From Pseudomonas sp. ZH-FAD (GTDB lineage Bacteria; Pseudomonadota; Gammaproteobacteria; Pseudomonadales; Pseudomonadaceae): a stretch of DNA of 43,373 nucleotides. The position numbers and the translations under genes are program-made. How positions within the stretch are numbered: the first letter of the stretch is position 1; each line of letters begins with the position of its first letter. The notes beneath the pieces are model-generated. The model had not been told where the DNA came from and searched no databases. It saw only the letters and a list, made by a program, of their open reading frames with translations. Below are positions 33,122-41,768 of the stretch, piece after piece. Location: assembly GCF_002803095.1 (NCBI RefSeq), contig NZ_PGLR01000048.1, positions 1-43,373 on the forward strand, written 5' to 3'.

Positions 33122-33595
33122 TTAACCCAGGCTGATATTCAGGCTTTGCGCCCCGCCGGCATTGGCGGCCTGCGCAAGGCGCTGGCGAGTGCTGTTCTCG
33201 ACCGGATGCAGCCAACTGATCACGGTATGGCTGCGCCCGAGCTTCAGGGCTTCTTCCGCCAGTGCCAGGGCATTCTGCCCCTGCCGTGGATGCAGTAGGA
33301 GAATACGCTCACGGTTCAGGCCAGCTTCGCGCAGCCAGCTTTGCGTAAGGCTGGCTGGTGGTGCCACCAGGGTCAGCCAGCGCGCATCTTGGTTCTCGCT
33401 CAGCTCGCGTAGAATCGGGGCCAGCAAGTGCAGGCAGTGACCGGCAGCGCCACGCAGGGCCAGTTCGCTGAACGCCTGATCATCCTCGCTACGAGAGATG
33501 TCATTGGTCGCTAACCGTGGCTCACTCGACGTTCCGGCAAGAAAGGCGTCGAAAAGGGGAAGTTGTGGGCGCTCGAACGACTGCTGCACGTACAT
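33122..33595 (-). CDS. sulA: SOS cell-division inhibitor SulA
   Basis: The 157-residue protein matches the SulA family: ARWLTLVAPPASLTQSWLREAGLNRERILLLHPRQ and HTVISWLHPV correspond to the conserved core that binds FtsZ. It blocks Z-ring assembly during DNA damage. It follows lexA after 9 bp with no terminator, so the SOS boxes upstream of lexA control both. This lexA-sulA pairing is typical of Pseudomonas. Confidence 0.9.
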   Translation of the reverse strand: MYVQQSFERPQLPLFDAFLAGTSSEPRLATNDISRSEDDQAFSELALRGAAGHCLHLLAPILRELSENQDARWLTLVAPPASLTQSWLREAGLNRERILLLHPRQGQNALALAEEALKLGRSHTVISWLHPVENSTRQRLAQAANAGGAQSLNISLG

Positions 33596-33604
33596 GGTGT
33601 CTCC

Positions 33605-34219
33605 TCAGCGGCGGATTACACCGACGCTCAAACCTTCGATGACCAGATCCTGGTGTTCCAGGTCCACTTCGATCGGGGCAAACTCAGGATTCTCGGCAAT
33701 CAGCCAGACCTTGTTGCCCTCGCGCTTGAAGCGCTTGACCGTCACTTCATCGTCGATACGGGCGACGACAATCTGGCCATTGCGGGCTTCACGGGTGGTG
33801 TGCACGGCGAGCAGATCGCCATCGAAGATGCCGATGTCTTTCATGCTCATGCCGCGTACACGGAGTAGATAGTCGGCCTTGGGCTGAAAGAACGCCGGAT
33901 TGATCTGGCAGGATTCCTCGACATGTTGCTGTGCAAGGATCGGTGCGCCGGCGGCGACGCGGCCGATTACTGGGAGGCCCGCATCCTCGTTCGCGGCACC
34001 TGCCTCGAAGCCGGGAATGCGAATGCCGCGTGAAGCGCCTGGAGTCATCTCGATAGCCCCCTTGCGGGCGAGGGCCTTGAGGTGCTCTTCTGCGGCGTTG
34101 GGCGATTTGAACCCCAGTTCCTGAGCGATTTCCGCGCGGGTGGGTGGGTAGCCGTTGTCTTCCAGGCAGCGTTTGATGAAGGCGAGAATCTCGGCTTGGC
34201 GTGGCGTCAGTTTCAGCAT
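33605..34219 (-). CDS. lexA: SOS repressor LexA
   Basis: The 204-residue protein has the N-terminal winged helix-turn-helix (MLKLTPRQAEILAFIKRCLEDNGYPPTRAEIAQELGF). The self-cleavage site is A90-G91 (VAAGAPIL), and the S125/K162 dyad lies in VRGMSMKD and DDEVTVKRF. RecA filament triggers cleavage and derepression of SOS genes. The start at 34219 is supported by the protein's canonical MLKLTxRQ opening. Two SOS boxes lie just upstream. Confidence 0.96.
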   Translation of the reverse strand: MLKLTPRQAEILAFIKRCLEDNGYPPTRAEIAQELGFKSPNAAEEHLKALARKGAIEMTPGASRGIRIPGFEAGAANEDAGLPVIGRVAAGAPILAQQHVEESCQINPAFFQPKADYLLRVRGMSMKDIGIFDGDLLAVHTTREARNGQIVVARIDDEVTVKRFKREGNKVWLIAENPEFAPIEVDLEHQDLVIEGLSVGVIRR

Positions 34220-34228
34220 GGCTGGGCT

Positions 34229-34263
34229 CTGTCTTTTTATACAGTGACTGGGATTATATACAG
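34229..34263 (-). promoter_or_regulatory. Two SOS boxes and promoter of lexA-sulA
   Basis: On the minus strand, CTGTATAAAAAGACAG (34229-34244) and CTGTATATAATCCCAG (34248-34263) both fit CTG-N10-CAG. TATAAT (34253-34258) within the second box is the -10, with TTGCCA 16 bp upstream (34275-34280) as -35, so bound LexA blocks its own promoter. Confidence 0.9.
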
Positions 34264-34388
34264 TAAGCGGGTCTTGGCAATGTCCATTTTGTGGATGACT
34301 GCCGTCCGGCTTGTTACCCATGCCGGGTAATCTGCGTCTCTGCTTGTTGTAAGCTGTGACCAGCCGGCCAAAAGACGGCTCATGCGGC

Positions 34389-34433
34389 TTGACAATTCAG
34401 TGGGATGAAACGTATGTTTCAAACAAGTGTTTG
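34389..34433 (+). promoter_or_regulatory. psrA promoter with two overlapping PsrA operators
   Basis: TTGACA (34389-34394) and TATGTT (34413-34418, 18-bp spacing) form the promoter. GAAAC-GTAT-GTTTC (34407-34420) and CAAAC-AAGT-GTTTG (34420-34433) are perfect PsrA-type palindromes sharing base 34420 and covering the -10. This explains negative autoregulation, known for PsrA. Confidence 0.85.
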
Positions 34434-34447
34434 TCAGGTGATAACTC

Positions 34448-35155
34448 ATGGCTCAGTCGGAAACCGTTGAACGCATTCTCGATGCTGCGGAACAGCTGTT
34501 CGCGGAAAAAGGCTTCGCCGAGACATCGCTGCGTCTTATCACCAGCAAGGCCGGGGTCAACCTGGCTGCCGTCAATTACCACTTCGGTTCGAAGAAGGCG
34601 CTGATCCAGGCGGTCTTCTCGCGTTTTCTCGGGCCTTTCTGTGCCAGCCTGGAAAAGGAACTTGATCGCCGTCAGGCCAAGTCTGAAACCCAGGCTTCCC
34701 TGGAGGAGCTGCTCGAGCTTCTGGTCGAGCAGGCCCTGGCCGTTAAGCCGCGCAGCGGCAATGACCTGTCCATCTTCATGCGCCTGCTCGGTTTGGCCTT
34801 CAGCCAGAGCCAGGGTCACCTGCGCAAGTACCTGGAAGAGGTCTACGGCAAGGTTTTCCGTCGTTACATGCTGCTGGTGCATGAAGCTGCGCCGCGCATT
34901 CCGCCGCTTGAGCTGTTCTGGCGCGTGCACTTCATGCTTGGCGCCGCGGCGTTCAGCATGTCCGGCATCAAGGCGCTGCGGGCGATGGCCGAGACCGATT
35001 TCGGCGTCAACACCTCGATCGAGCAGGTGATGCGCATGATGGTGCCGTTCCTGGCTGCAGGCATGCGTTCTGAGACTGGGGTTGCCGACCCCGCCTTGGC
35101 TGGCGCGCAACTCAAACCGCGCAGCAAGACACCGAGCGCCGCGCCCAAGGTTTGA
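34448..35155 (+). CDS. psrA: TetR-family fatty-acid-responsive regulator PsrA
   Basis: The 235-residue protein has a TetR N-terminal domain (ILDAAEQLFAEKGFAETSLRLITSKAGVNLAAVNYHFGSKKALIQAVFSRF) and a larger ligand-binding domain. Its opening and position next to lexA match Pseudomonas PsrA, which represses fadBA and itself, is released by long-chain fatty acids, and activates rpoS. AGGTG precedes the ATG. Paired operator sites are found at its own promoter and 150 bp upstream of fadB. The next gene starts 53 bp downstream. Confidence 0.92.
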   Translation: MAQSETVERILDAAEQLFAEKGFAETSLRLITSKAGVNLAAVNYHFGSKKALIQAVFSRFLGPFCASLEKELDRRQAKSETQASLEELLELLVEQALAVKPRSGNDLSIFMRLLGLAFSQSQGHLRKYLEEVYGKVFRRYMLLVHEAAPRIPPLELFWRVHFMLGAAAFSMSGIKALRAMAETDFGVNTSIEQVMRMMVPFLAAGMRSETGVADPALAGAQLKPRSKTPSAAPKV

Positions 35156-35208
35156 CCTGACGGCAGGTGGGCTTGGCTTCGCCCGGCGGCCTGCTAAGCT
35201 AGCGGCCC

Positions 35209-35736
35209 ATGTCCGATCTCGATTTACTCCACATCTCCATTGCCGACCAGGCGCTTTACGGCTTTCGTGCTGGGCGGCTGCTGCTGAGCTTGCCTGTCTC
35301 CACGGCGTTCAATGGGGTGGGTGAACTTAACGGTTCAGGCTGTACGCCGCGCGGGCTGCATCAGGTACGCGCGAGGATCGGCGCAGGTTTGCCTCTGGCC
35401 GCTGTATTGCGCGGTCGTCGCTGGACAGGGGAGGTGTGGTCACCTGAGCTGCACGAGCAGTTTCCTGGCCGCGACTGGATTCTCACCCGTATTCTCTGGC
35501 TAAGCGGTCTTGAGCCGGGGCGCAATCGCCTGGGCGAGGTCGATACCTTTCGCCGTTACATTTATCTGCATGGCACACCGGATACGGAACCCATGGGTAC
35601 ACCGTTGTCCCATGGCTGCATTCGTTTGCGTAACGCCGACATGCTGGCGCTTTTCGAGCGCGTACCGCCGCACTGCAAGGTACGTATCGATGAAGCACCG
35701 TGCCCGCAGTGGGCTGCAGACCAAGACTTCACGTAA
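35209..35736 (+). CDS. YkuD-fold L,D-transpeptidase/L,D-carboxypeptidase without signal peptide
   Basis: The 175-residue protein carries the YkuD catalytic motif: H121 in YIYLHGTPDTEPMGTPLSHGCIRL and the nucleophile C137 in SHGCIRL. The N-terminus (MSDLDLLHISIADQALYGFRAGRLLLSLPVSTAFNG) starts directly with the YkuD beta-sheet and shows no signal peptide or membrane anchor, so the enzyme is probably cytosolic. Cytosolic YkuD enzymes in Acinetobacter (ElsL/LdtK type) act as L,D-carboxypeptidases in murein recycling. It is 12 bp upstream of nagZ, another cytosolic recycling enzyme, which supports that role by context. The start lacks a clear ribosome-binding site, so a slightly different N-terminus is possible. 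Confidence 0.85.
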   Translation: MSDLDLLHISIADQALYGFRAGRLLLSLPVSTAFNGVGELNGSGCTPRGLHQVRARIGAGLPLAAVLRGRRWTGEVWSPELHEQFPGRDWILTRILWLSGLEPGRNRLGEVDTFRRYIYLHGTPDTEPMGTPLSHGCIRLRNADMLALFERVPPHCKVRIDEAPCPQWAADQDFT

Positions 35737-35748
35737 GGAAATACACTC

Positions 35749-36747
35749 ATGCAAGGCTCTTTGATGATGGACATCGCTGGTACCTGGTTGACCGCCGAGG
35801 ATCGCCAGATGCTGCGCCAGCCCGAAGTGGGCGGTCTGATCATTTTTGCCCGCAATATCGAATCGCCGCGCCAGGTTCGCGAGCTGTGCCAGAGTATCCG
35901 TGCCCTGCGCCCGGATCTGCTGCTGGCGGTGGATCAGGAAGGTGGCCGGGTACAGCGTCTGCGCCAGGGCTTTCTGCGTCTGCCGGCGATGCGCGCCATC
36001 GCCGACAACGACAATGCCGAGGTGCTCGCCGAGCATTGCGGCTGGCTGATGGCGACCGAGGTGTTGGCGGTTGGCCTGGATCTGAGTTTCGCGCCGGTAC
36101 TGGATCTCGACCACCAGCGCAGTGCGGTGGTTGGCAGTCGTGCCTTCGAGGGTGATCCGCAGCGGGCCACCACGCTGGCGGCCGCTTTCATCCGCGGCAT
36201 GCATCAGGCGGGGATGGCCGCTACCGGCAAACACTTCCCCGGGCACGGCTGGGCCGAGGCGGACTCTCATGTCGCCATCCCGCTCGACGAGCGCAGTCTC
36301 GATGACATCCGCGCTTGCGACATGCAGCCGTTCAAGCGTCTGGTCCACGAACTCGATGCAGTGATGCCGGCGCATGTCATCTATTCTCAGGTTGACGAGC
36401 AACCGGCTGGCTTCTCCCGTCGCTGGCTGCAGGACATCTTGCGCGGCGAGCTGGGCTTCGAGGGTGTGATTTTCAGCGACGACCTGTCCATGGCCGGTGC
36501 CCATGTGGTCGGCGATGCCGGCAAGCGTATCGAGGCGGCACTGGCTGCGGGGTGCGATATGGGGCTGGTGTGCAATGACCGCGCTTCGGCCGAGCTGGCG
36601 CTCAGTGCCTTGCAGCGTCTGCGAGTGACACCGTCTGCGCGCCTAGAGCGTATGCGTGGCCGTGGTCACGCCACTACCGAATACCGCCAGGCGCCACGCT
36701 GGCTTACCGCTGTGGCGGCCCTGAGAGCTGCCCAGTTGCTCGACTGA
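35749..36747 (+). CDS. nagZ: Beta-N-acetylhexosaminidase NagZ
   Basis: The 332-residue GH3 enzyme has LLLAVDQEGGRVQRLR, KHFPGHGWAEADSH (the flexible-loop general acid histidine), and GVIFSDDLSMAGA with the nucleophilic aspartate at about 244-245. It removes GlcNAc from anhydromuropeptides in the cytoplasm during murein recycling and, in AmpC-carrying species, supplies the inducer. AAGGAA precedes the ATG at 35749. It lies in a + strand run with the YkuD gene before and mtiP 10 bp after. Confidence 0.94.
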   Translation: MQGSLMMDIAGTWLTAEDRQMLRQPEVGGLIIFARNIESPRQVRELCQSIRALRPDLLLAVDQEGGRVQRLRQGFLRLPAMRAIADNDNAEVLAEHCGWLMATEVLAVGLDLSFAPVLDLDHQRSAVVGSRAFEGDPQRATTLAAAFIRGMHQAGMAATGKHFPGHGWAEADSHVAIPLDERSLDDIRACDMQPFKRLVHELDAVMPAHVIYSQVDEQPAGFSRRWLQDILRGELGFEGVIFSDDLSMAGAHVVGDAGKRIEAALAAGCDMGLVCNDRASAELALSALQRLRVTPSARLERMRGRGHATTEYRQAPRWLTAVAALRAAQLLD

Positions 36748-36757
36748 GGACCTGCCT

Positions 36758-37495
36758 ATGACTGTCTACGCCATTATCGGCGGCACCGGCCTGACCCAGC
36801 TGGAAGGGTTGACGATTCACGAAGCGCTGCCGCTGGATACCCCTTACGGGGCGCCATCCGCCGATATCCTGCGGGGCAGTTACGCCGGGCGCGAAGTGCT
36901 GTTTCTCGCCCGCCACGGTCAGCCGCACCGGATTCCACCGCATCAGGTGAACTACCGGGCCAACCTCTGGGCGCTCAGGCAGGCCGGCGCCAAGGCCATT
37001 GTCGCGGTCAATGCGGTGGGAGGGATTCATGCTGCCATGGGCACTGGGCATTTCTGCGTGCCACATCAGATCATCGATTACACCTCCGGGCGTGCGCACA
37101 CCTTTTATGAAGGCGATCTGGAGCATGTGACCCACGTCGATTTCAGCCAGCCGTACGACAAGCAGTTGCGCGAGGGGTTGGTGGCGGCGCTGCGGGCCGA
37201 AAACGCGGCATTCAGCGATCACGGAATCTATGGCTGTACTCAGGGGCCGCGACTGGAAACGGCGGCGGAAATCGCCCGCATGGAGCGCGATGGCTGCGAC
37301 CTGGTAGGCATGACCGGCATGCCCGAAGCGGTATTGGCGCGCGAATTGGCGCTGCCCTACGCCTGCCTGGCGCTGGTGGTGAATCCGGCGGCGGGGAAAT
37401 CCAGCGCCTTGATCACCATGGCCGAGATCGAGCGAGTGATCGAGCAGGGCATGGGGACGGTCAAGGCGGTGTTGGCGCGCGTGCTGAGTAACTAG
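36758..37495 (+). CDS. mtiP: S-methyl-5'-thioinosine phosphorylase
   Basis: The 245-residue protein is an MTAP/PNP-family phosphorylase: YAIIGGTGLTQLEG, FLARHGQPHRIPPHQVNYRANLWAL, AVNAVGGIHAAMGTGHFCVPHQIIDYT, and the base-binding region MTGMPEAVLARELALPYACLALVVN. The P. aeruginosa orthologue (PA3004) uses methylthioinosine in place of methylthioadenosine, after a deaminase step, in the methionine salvage route. GAGGA lies upstream of the ATG. The gene ends in a 153-bp convergent gap with csiV; I see no convincing terminator in that gap. Confidence 0.88.
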   Translation: MTVYAIIGGTGLTQLEGLTIHEALPLDTPYGAPSADILRGSYAGREVLFLARHGQPHRIPPHQVNYRANLWALRQAGAKAIVAVNAVGGIHAAMGTGHFCVPHQIIDYTSGRAHTFYEGDLEHVTHVDFSQPYDKQLREGLVAALRAENAAFSDHGIYGCTQGPRLETAAEIARMERDGCDLVGMTGMPEAVLARELALPYACLALVVNPAAGKSSALITMAEIERVIEQGMGTVKAVLARVLSN

Positions 37496-37648
37496 CTTCT
37501 CTACAAAGACAGCGGTCAATGCTCGTCAGTCAGGCGTCGACGCGCCGAATCTGTGGGCGCGGCGCCCCGCCGCGAATCAGGGCGGAGCGTACTTGAAAAA
37601 CTTCGCCCTGGGGCTCCTGCGGAAGGCCTGGCGGCATCAGATTTCCGC

Positions 37649-38170
37649 TCAGAGCGGGCTGATGCGTACCAGTGCGCCCAGGCTTCCATGGTCCAGGTAG
37701 GTCAGGCTGTTGTCCTTCAGGCGCTGAGCCACTTTCATGTGCTCGCTGCTCTCGAGCAGGCCGTCGACGCTGAACTGGTTGATCCACAATTCCAGATCAA
37801 GGTCGGCAAAGCGCTCCTGAGTAAAGCTCAGGGTGCCTTCGACCACGTGATGGCCGAAACGCTCTTCACCGCTGCTGACGGCCACTCGGCTCGGCGAGCT
37901 GCCGATGGTCTGGCTCCAGGCCTTGTGCAGCAATACCTGATAACCGCTGCCCGGATTGAGCTTGGCCGCCTCGCCATCTAGCGTTGTCGGGCGTTCGTTG
38001 CCAGTGATCGGCAATGCTGTGCCCGCCCAGTCGTCCGGTGCCACCTTGGGGGCGAAGACAGGTTCGCCGGCCTGGCGGAATACCAGCAATTCGACCTGAT
38101 AAAGACGTTCGGCAAAGGCGCTCGGTGCCAGCAGGCAGAGCAGCAGGGCGATCAGGTGCAATGGGCGCAT
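37649..38170 (-). CDS. CsiV family exported protein
   Basis: The 173-residue protein has a signal peptide (MRPLHLIALLLCLLAPSAFA) and YQVELLVFRQ, typical of the CsiV family (peptidoglycan binding protein CsiV in Vibrio), with beta-strands to the end. CsiV in V. cholerae binds peptidoglycan and regulates cell-wall synthesis; the role in pseudomonads is unproven. AAGGA precedes the ATG. It starts 11 bp after the mfd stop, so it is co-transcribed with mfd. Confidence 0.82.
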   Translation of the reverse strand: MRPLHLIALLLCLLAPSAFAERLYQVELLVFRQAGEPVFAPKVAPDDWAGTALPITGNERPTTLDGEAAKLNPGSGYQVLLHKAWSQTIGSSPSRVAVSSGEERFGHHVVEGTLSFTQERFADLDLELWINQFSVDGLLESSEHMKVAQRLKDNSLTYLDHGSLGALVRISPL

Positions 38171-38181
38171 GTGTGAGTCCT

Positions 38182-41100
38182 TCAGGTGGTGGGCGCGAGG
38201 CGCTCGAGCAGGGCTTCCAGGGTGTTGAAGCGTTCTTCCGCACGCTCCATCGGCACCTGGATCTTGAAGACGGTGGCGCCTTCGAACTTGTAGCGTTTCG
38301 GTTGTGCCTGGATCAGCTTGATCAGGGTCAGCGGGTCGACGCAGGTTTCCGCGGCGAACTCGATTCGTCCACCCTGCGGGCCGGCGTCGACCTTGCTGAT
38401 GCCGAGCTTGTCGGCCTGCAGCTTGAGCAGGGTCAGGCGCATGAGGTTCTTGGTCGGCTCCGGCAGCAGGCCGAAACGGTCGATCATTTCTACCTGAAGC
38501 TCCTTCAGGCCGTCCTCGTCGCTGGCGTTGGCGATGCGTTTGTAGAGGATCAGGCGGCTGTGCACGTCGGGCAGGTAGTCCTCGGGGATCAGCGCCGGTA
38601 CACGCAGGTTGATCTCCGGGCCGCCGCCCAATGGCTGGTCGAGGTTCGGCTGCTCGCCTTTCTGGATGGCCTTGACCGCGCGTTCGAGCATTTCCATGTA
38701 GAGGGTGAAGCCGACCGCCTGAATCTGCCCGCTCTGTCCATCGCCAAGCAGTTCGCCAGCGCCGCGAATTTCTAGGTCATGGGTAGCGAGGACGAAGCCG
38801 GCGCCGAGATCCTGGGCGCCCGCGATGGCCTCCAGGCGTTTTTCCGCATCCGGGGTCATCTGCTTGCGCGGTGGCGTCAGCAGGTAGGCGTAGGCCTGGT
38901 GGTGGCTACGACCGACACGGCCGCGCAACTGGTGCAGCTGGGCCAGGCCGAACTTGTCGGCGCGGTCGATGATGATGGTGTTGGCGCTAGGCACGTCGAT
39001 ACCGGTCTCGATGATGGTCGAGGCCACCAGCACGTTGAAGCGCTTGTGGTAGAAGTCGCTCATCACCTGCTCGAGATCACGTTCGCGCATCTGTCCGTGA
39101 CCTATGCCGATACGCGCCTCGGGCACCAGCTCGGCCAGCTCACTGGCGCATTTCTCGATGGTCTTTACATCGTTGTGCAGGTAGTAGACCTGGCCACCGC
39201 GCAGCAGCTCGCGCAGCAGCGCTTCCTTGATGGTCGGCTTGTTGCTTTCCATGACGAAGGTGCGCACCGACAGACGCCGCGCTGGTGGCGTGGCGATGAT
39301 CGACAGGTCGCGCATGCCGGCCACGGCCATGTTCAGCGTGCGCGGGATCGGCGTGGCAGTCAGGGTGAGGATGTCGACCTCGCTGCGCAGGGCCTTGAGC
39401 TGTTCCTTCTGGCGCACGCCGAAGCGGTGTTCCTCGTCGATGATGGCCAGACCGAGGTTGTGGAACTTGACGTCGTCCTGCAGCAGCTTGTGCGTGCCGA
39501 TGACGATATCCACCTTGCCTTCGGCCAGTTGCTGCACGGCCTCGCCGACTTCCTTGGCGCTCTTGAAGCGGCTCATCACCTCGACCTTCACCGGCCAGTC
39601 GGCGAAGCGGTCGCGGAAGCTGTTGTAGTGCTGCTGGGCGAGCAGGGTGGTGGGCACCAGCACGGCGACCTGCTTGCCGCTGTGCACGGCGATGAAGGCG
39701 GCGCGCATGGCCACCTCGGTCTTGCCGAAGCCGACGTCGCCGCAGACCAGGCGATCCATCGGCTTGCCGGCCAGCATGTCGGCGCGCACGGCATCGATGG
39801 CGGCCTGCTGGTCCGGGGTTTCCTCGAAGGGGAAACCGGCGCTGAAGGTGGCGTAGTCCAGTGCCGGGTCCTGGAAGGCGAAGCCTTCACGAGCGGCGCG
39901 GCGGGCGTAGATGTCGAGCAGCTCGGCGGCAACATCGCGCACCTGTTCGGCCGCCTTGCGCTTGGCCTTCTGCCAGACCTCCGAGCCGAGGCGATGCAGC
40001 GGCGCCAGGGCATCGTCACTGCCGGTGTAGCGGGCGATCAGATGCAGGCTGGCCACGGGTACGTAGAGCTTTGCCTCGTCGGCATACTGCAGGGCGAGGA
40101 ATTCGGCGGCCTGGCCGTCGAACTCCATGGTCACCAGGCCCAGATAGCGGCCGACGCCGTGATCGATATGCACCACCGGCGCGCCTTCGCGCAGCTCGGT
40201 GAGGTTCTTGATCACGTTGTCGCCGCCTTCTCGGCCTTTTTCGCGGCGGCGACGCTGCATCACGCGCTGGCCGAACAGCGGGCTCTCGGCGATCAGTGCC
40301 AGGTCGTCGAGCAGCAGGCCTTCATCAAGTGGTGCGATGCAGATGTTGAGGCGTTCAGGGCTGGCGACGAAGGCCGGCCAGCCCTCGACTTCCCGGGGCT
40401 TGAGCTTGAGGCGGGCGAGCAGTTCCAGCAGCACCTCGCGGCGACCGGCTGATTCGGCGCAGAACAGCACGCGGCCTGGATATTCTTCGATAAAGCGGCG
40501 CAACGCTGCCAGCGGTTCGCCGGCCTTGGCCTGAATTGCCAGGTCGGGCAGGGCGCGTGCGTCAAAACGGGTCTGGCCGACGCCGGGCTCGATATCGTCC
40601 TGATTGACCACCACCCGCGGCCAGCTCTTCAGACGGGCGAAGCAGTCCTCGACCGGCAGGAAGATGTCGGCAGGTGGCAGCAGCGGGCGCTCCGGGTCGA
40701 CTCGGCGGTCCTCATAGCGGCTCCGCGCATCTGTCCAGAAATGCTCGGCAGCCTTTTCGATGCCGGGCAGGGAGAACACCTGGGTGTCGCCTGGCAGGTA
40801 GTCGAACAGGGTATCTGTCTCTTCGAAGAACAACGGCAGGTAGTACTCGATGCCGGCGGGGGTGATGCCGGTGGAAAGGTCCTGATAGATCGGGCAGCGA
40901 CGGAAATCCACGTCGAAGCGCTCGCGGAAACGTCCGCGGAAATCGGTGACAGCTTTCTTTTCCAGCGGAAATTCACGCGCCGGCAACAGACGGATCGACT
41001 CGACCTTGTCCACCGAGCGCTGGGTCTCGGGGTCGAAGGTGCGCAGGGTTTCGATTTCGTCGTCGAACAGGTCGATGCGGTAGGGCGTGTCACTGCCCAT

Positions 41101-41619
41101 CGGGAACAGATCGATCAATGCGCCGCGCACGGCGAACTCGCCGTGCTCGTACACCGTATCGACGCAGCGGTAGCCGGCGGCCTCCAAGCGGCCGCGCATC
41201 TGCTCCACATCGAGTTTCTGGCCCACATCCAGCACCAGGCTGCCACCCAGCAGAAAGCGCTTCGGTGCCAGGCGGTGTAGGGCGGTGGTGATCGGCACTA
41301 CGAGGATGCCGCGGCTCAGCTGCGGCAGGCGATAGAGTGCTGCGATGCGTTGCGAGATGATGTCCTGGTGCGGCGAGAAGACATCGTAGGGCAGGGTTTC
41401 CCAGTCGGGAAAGTGCAGCACTGGCAGGTCGGGGGCGAAGAACGCCAGTTCTTCCTGCAGCCGCTCGGCGCTCTGGCTGCCTTCGGTGAGCACCAGCGTG
41501 AAGCGTCCGGCATTGCTGGCCGCTTCGGCGATAGTCAGGGACAGCGCGGCGCCGGGCAGGTTACCCCACTGTTGTTTGCCGGCGCTGGCCGGTAGAGACG
41601 GAAGACGCAGTACGGACAC
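38182..41619 (-). CDS. mfd: Transcription-repair coupling factor Mfd
   Basis: The 1145-residue protein (E. coli Mfd has 1148) has the UvrB-homology N-terminal domains. An RNAP-interacting domain (GAPVVHIDHGVGRYLGLV) follows, then an SF2 translocase with Walker A CGDVGFGKTEVA at about 622-634, DEEH in IIDEEHRFG at about 725, and LVASTIIETGIDVPSAN. TRG motif and C-terminal domains complete it. It removes stalled RNA polymerase at lesions and recruits UvrA. The start is GTG at 41619 with GTGAGCC just upstream. csiV follows after 11 bp. It is divergent from the GAPDH gene. Confidence 0.96.
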   Translation of the reverse strand: MSVLRLPSLPASAGKQQWGNLPGAALSLTIAEAASNAGRFTLVLTEGSQSAERLQEELAFFAPDLPVLHFPDWETLPYDVFSPHQDIISQRIAALYRLPQLSRGILVVPITTALHRLAPKRFLLGGSLVLDVGQKLDVEQMRGRLEAAGYRCVDTVYEHGEFAVRGALIDLFPMGSDTPYRIDLFDDEIETLRTFDPETQRSVDKVESIRLLPAREFPLEKKAVTDFRGRFRERFDVDFRRCPIYQDLSTGITPAGIEYYLPLFFEETDTLFDYLPGDTQVFSLPGIEKAAEHFWTDARSRYEDRRVDPERPLLPPADIFLPVEDCFARLKSWPRVVVNQDDIEPGVGQTRFDARALPDLAIQAKAGEPLAALRRFIEEYPGRVLFCAESAGRREVLLELLARLKLKPREVEGWPAFVASPERLNICIAPLDEGLLLDDLALIAESPLFGQRVMQRRRREKGREGGDNVIKNLTELREGAPVVHIDHGVGRYLGLVTMEFDGQAAEFLALQYADEAKLYVPVASLHLIARYTGSDDALAPLHRLGSEVWQKAKRKAAEQVRDVAAELLDIYARRAAREGFAFQDPALDYATFSAGFPFEETPDQQAAIDAVRADMLAGKPMDRLVCGDVGFGKTEVAMRAAFIAVHSGKQVAVLVPTTLLAQQHYNSFRDRFADWPVKVEVMSRFKSAKEVGEAVQQLAEGKVDIVIGTHKLLQDDVKFHNLGLAIIDEEHRFGVRQKEQLKALRSEVDILTLTATPIPRTLNMAVAGMRDLSIIATPPARRLSVRTFVMESNKPTIKEALLRELLRGGQVYYLHNDVKTIEKCASELAELVPEARIGIGHGQMRERDLEQVMSDFYHKRFNVLVASTIIETGIDVPSANTIIIDRADKFGLAQLHQLRGRVGRSHHQAYAYLLTPPRKQMTPDAEKRLEAIAGAQDLGAGFVLATHDLEIRGAGELLGDGQSGQIQAVGFTLYMEMLERAVKAIQKGEQPNLDQPLGGGPEINLRVPALIPEDYLPDVHSRLILYKRIANASDEDGLKELQVEMIDRFGLLPEPTKNLMRLTLLKLQADKLGISKVDAGPQGGRIEFAAETCVDPLTLIKLIQAQPKRYKFEGATVFKIQVPMERAEERFNTLEALLERLAPTT

Positions 41620-41697
41620 GGGCGGCTCACGGTCGTGACGAAAGGCCGGGAATTGTAGCGGGGCTTGGTGGTCAATGTCAGTCGCGACAGGCGCGCA

Positions 41698-41726
41698 TTG
41701 CTCATGCCCGCGCGCGCCGTCATAAT
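41698..41726 (+). promoter_or_regulatory. Candidate promoter of the GAPDH gene
   Basis: TTGCTC (41698-41703) and CATAAT (41721-41726) are 17 bp apart, 42 bp upstream of the GTG start. Confidence 0.55.
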
Positions 41727-41768
41727 GTAGCCCCTTTTTTCAGCCCCTACATGTGGAAGGTACTGCCC

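Noticed and set aside
37496..37648. Terminator between the convergent mtiP and csiV genes
   Set aside because: The 153-bp gap has GC-rich partial complements but no clean stem followed by a T-run.
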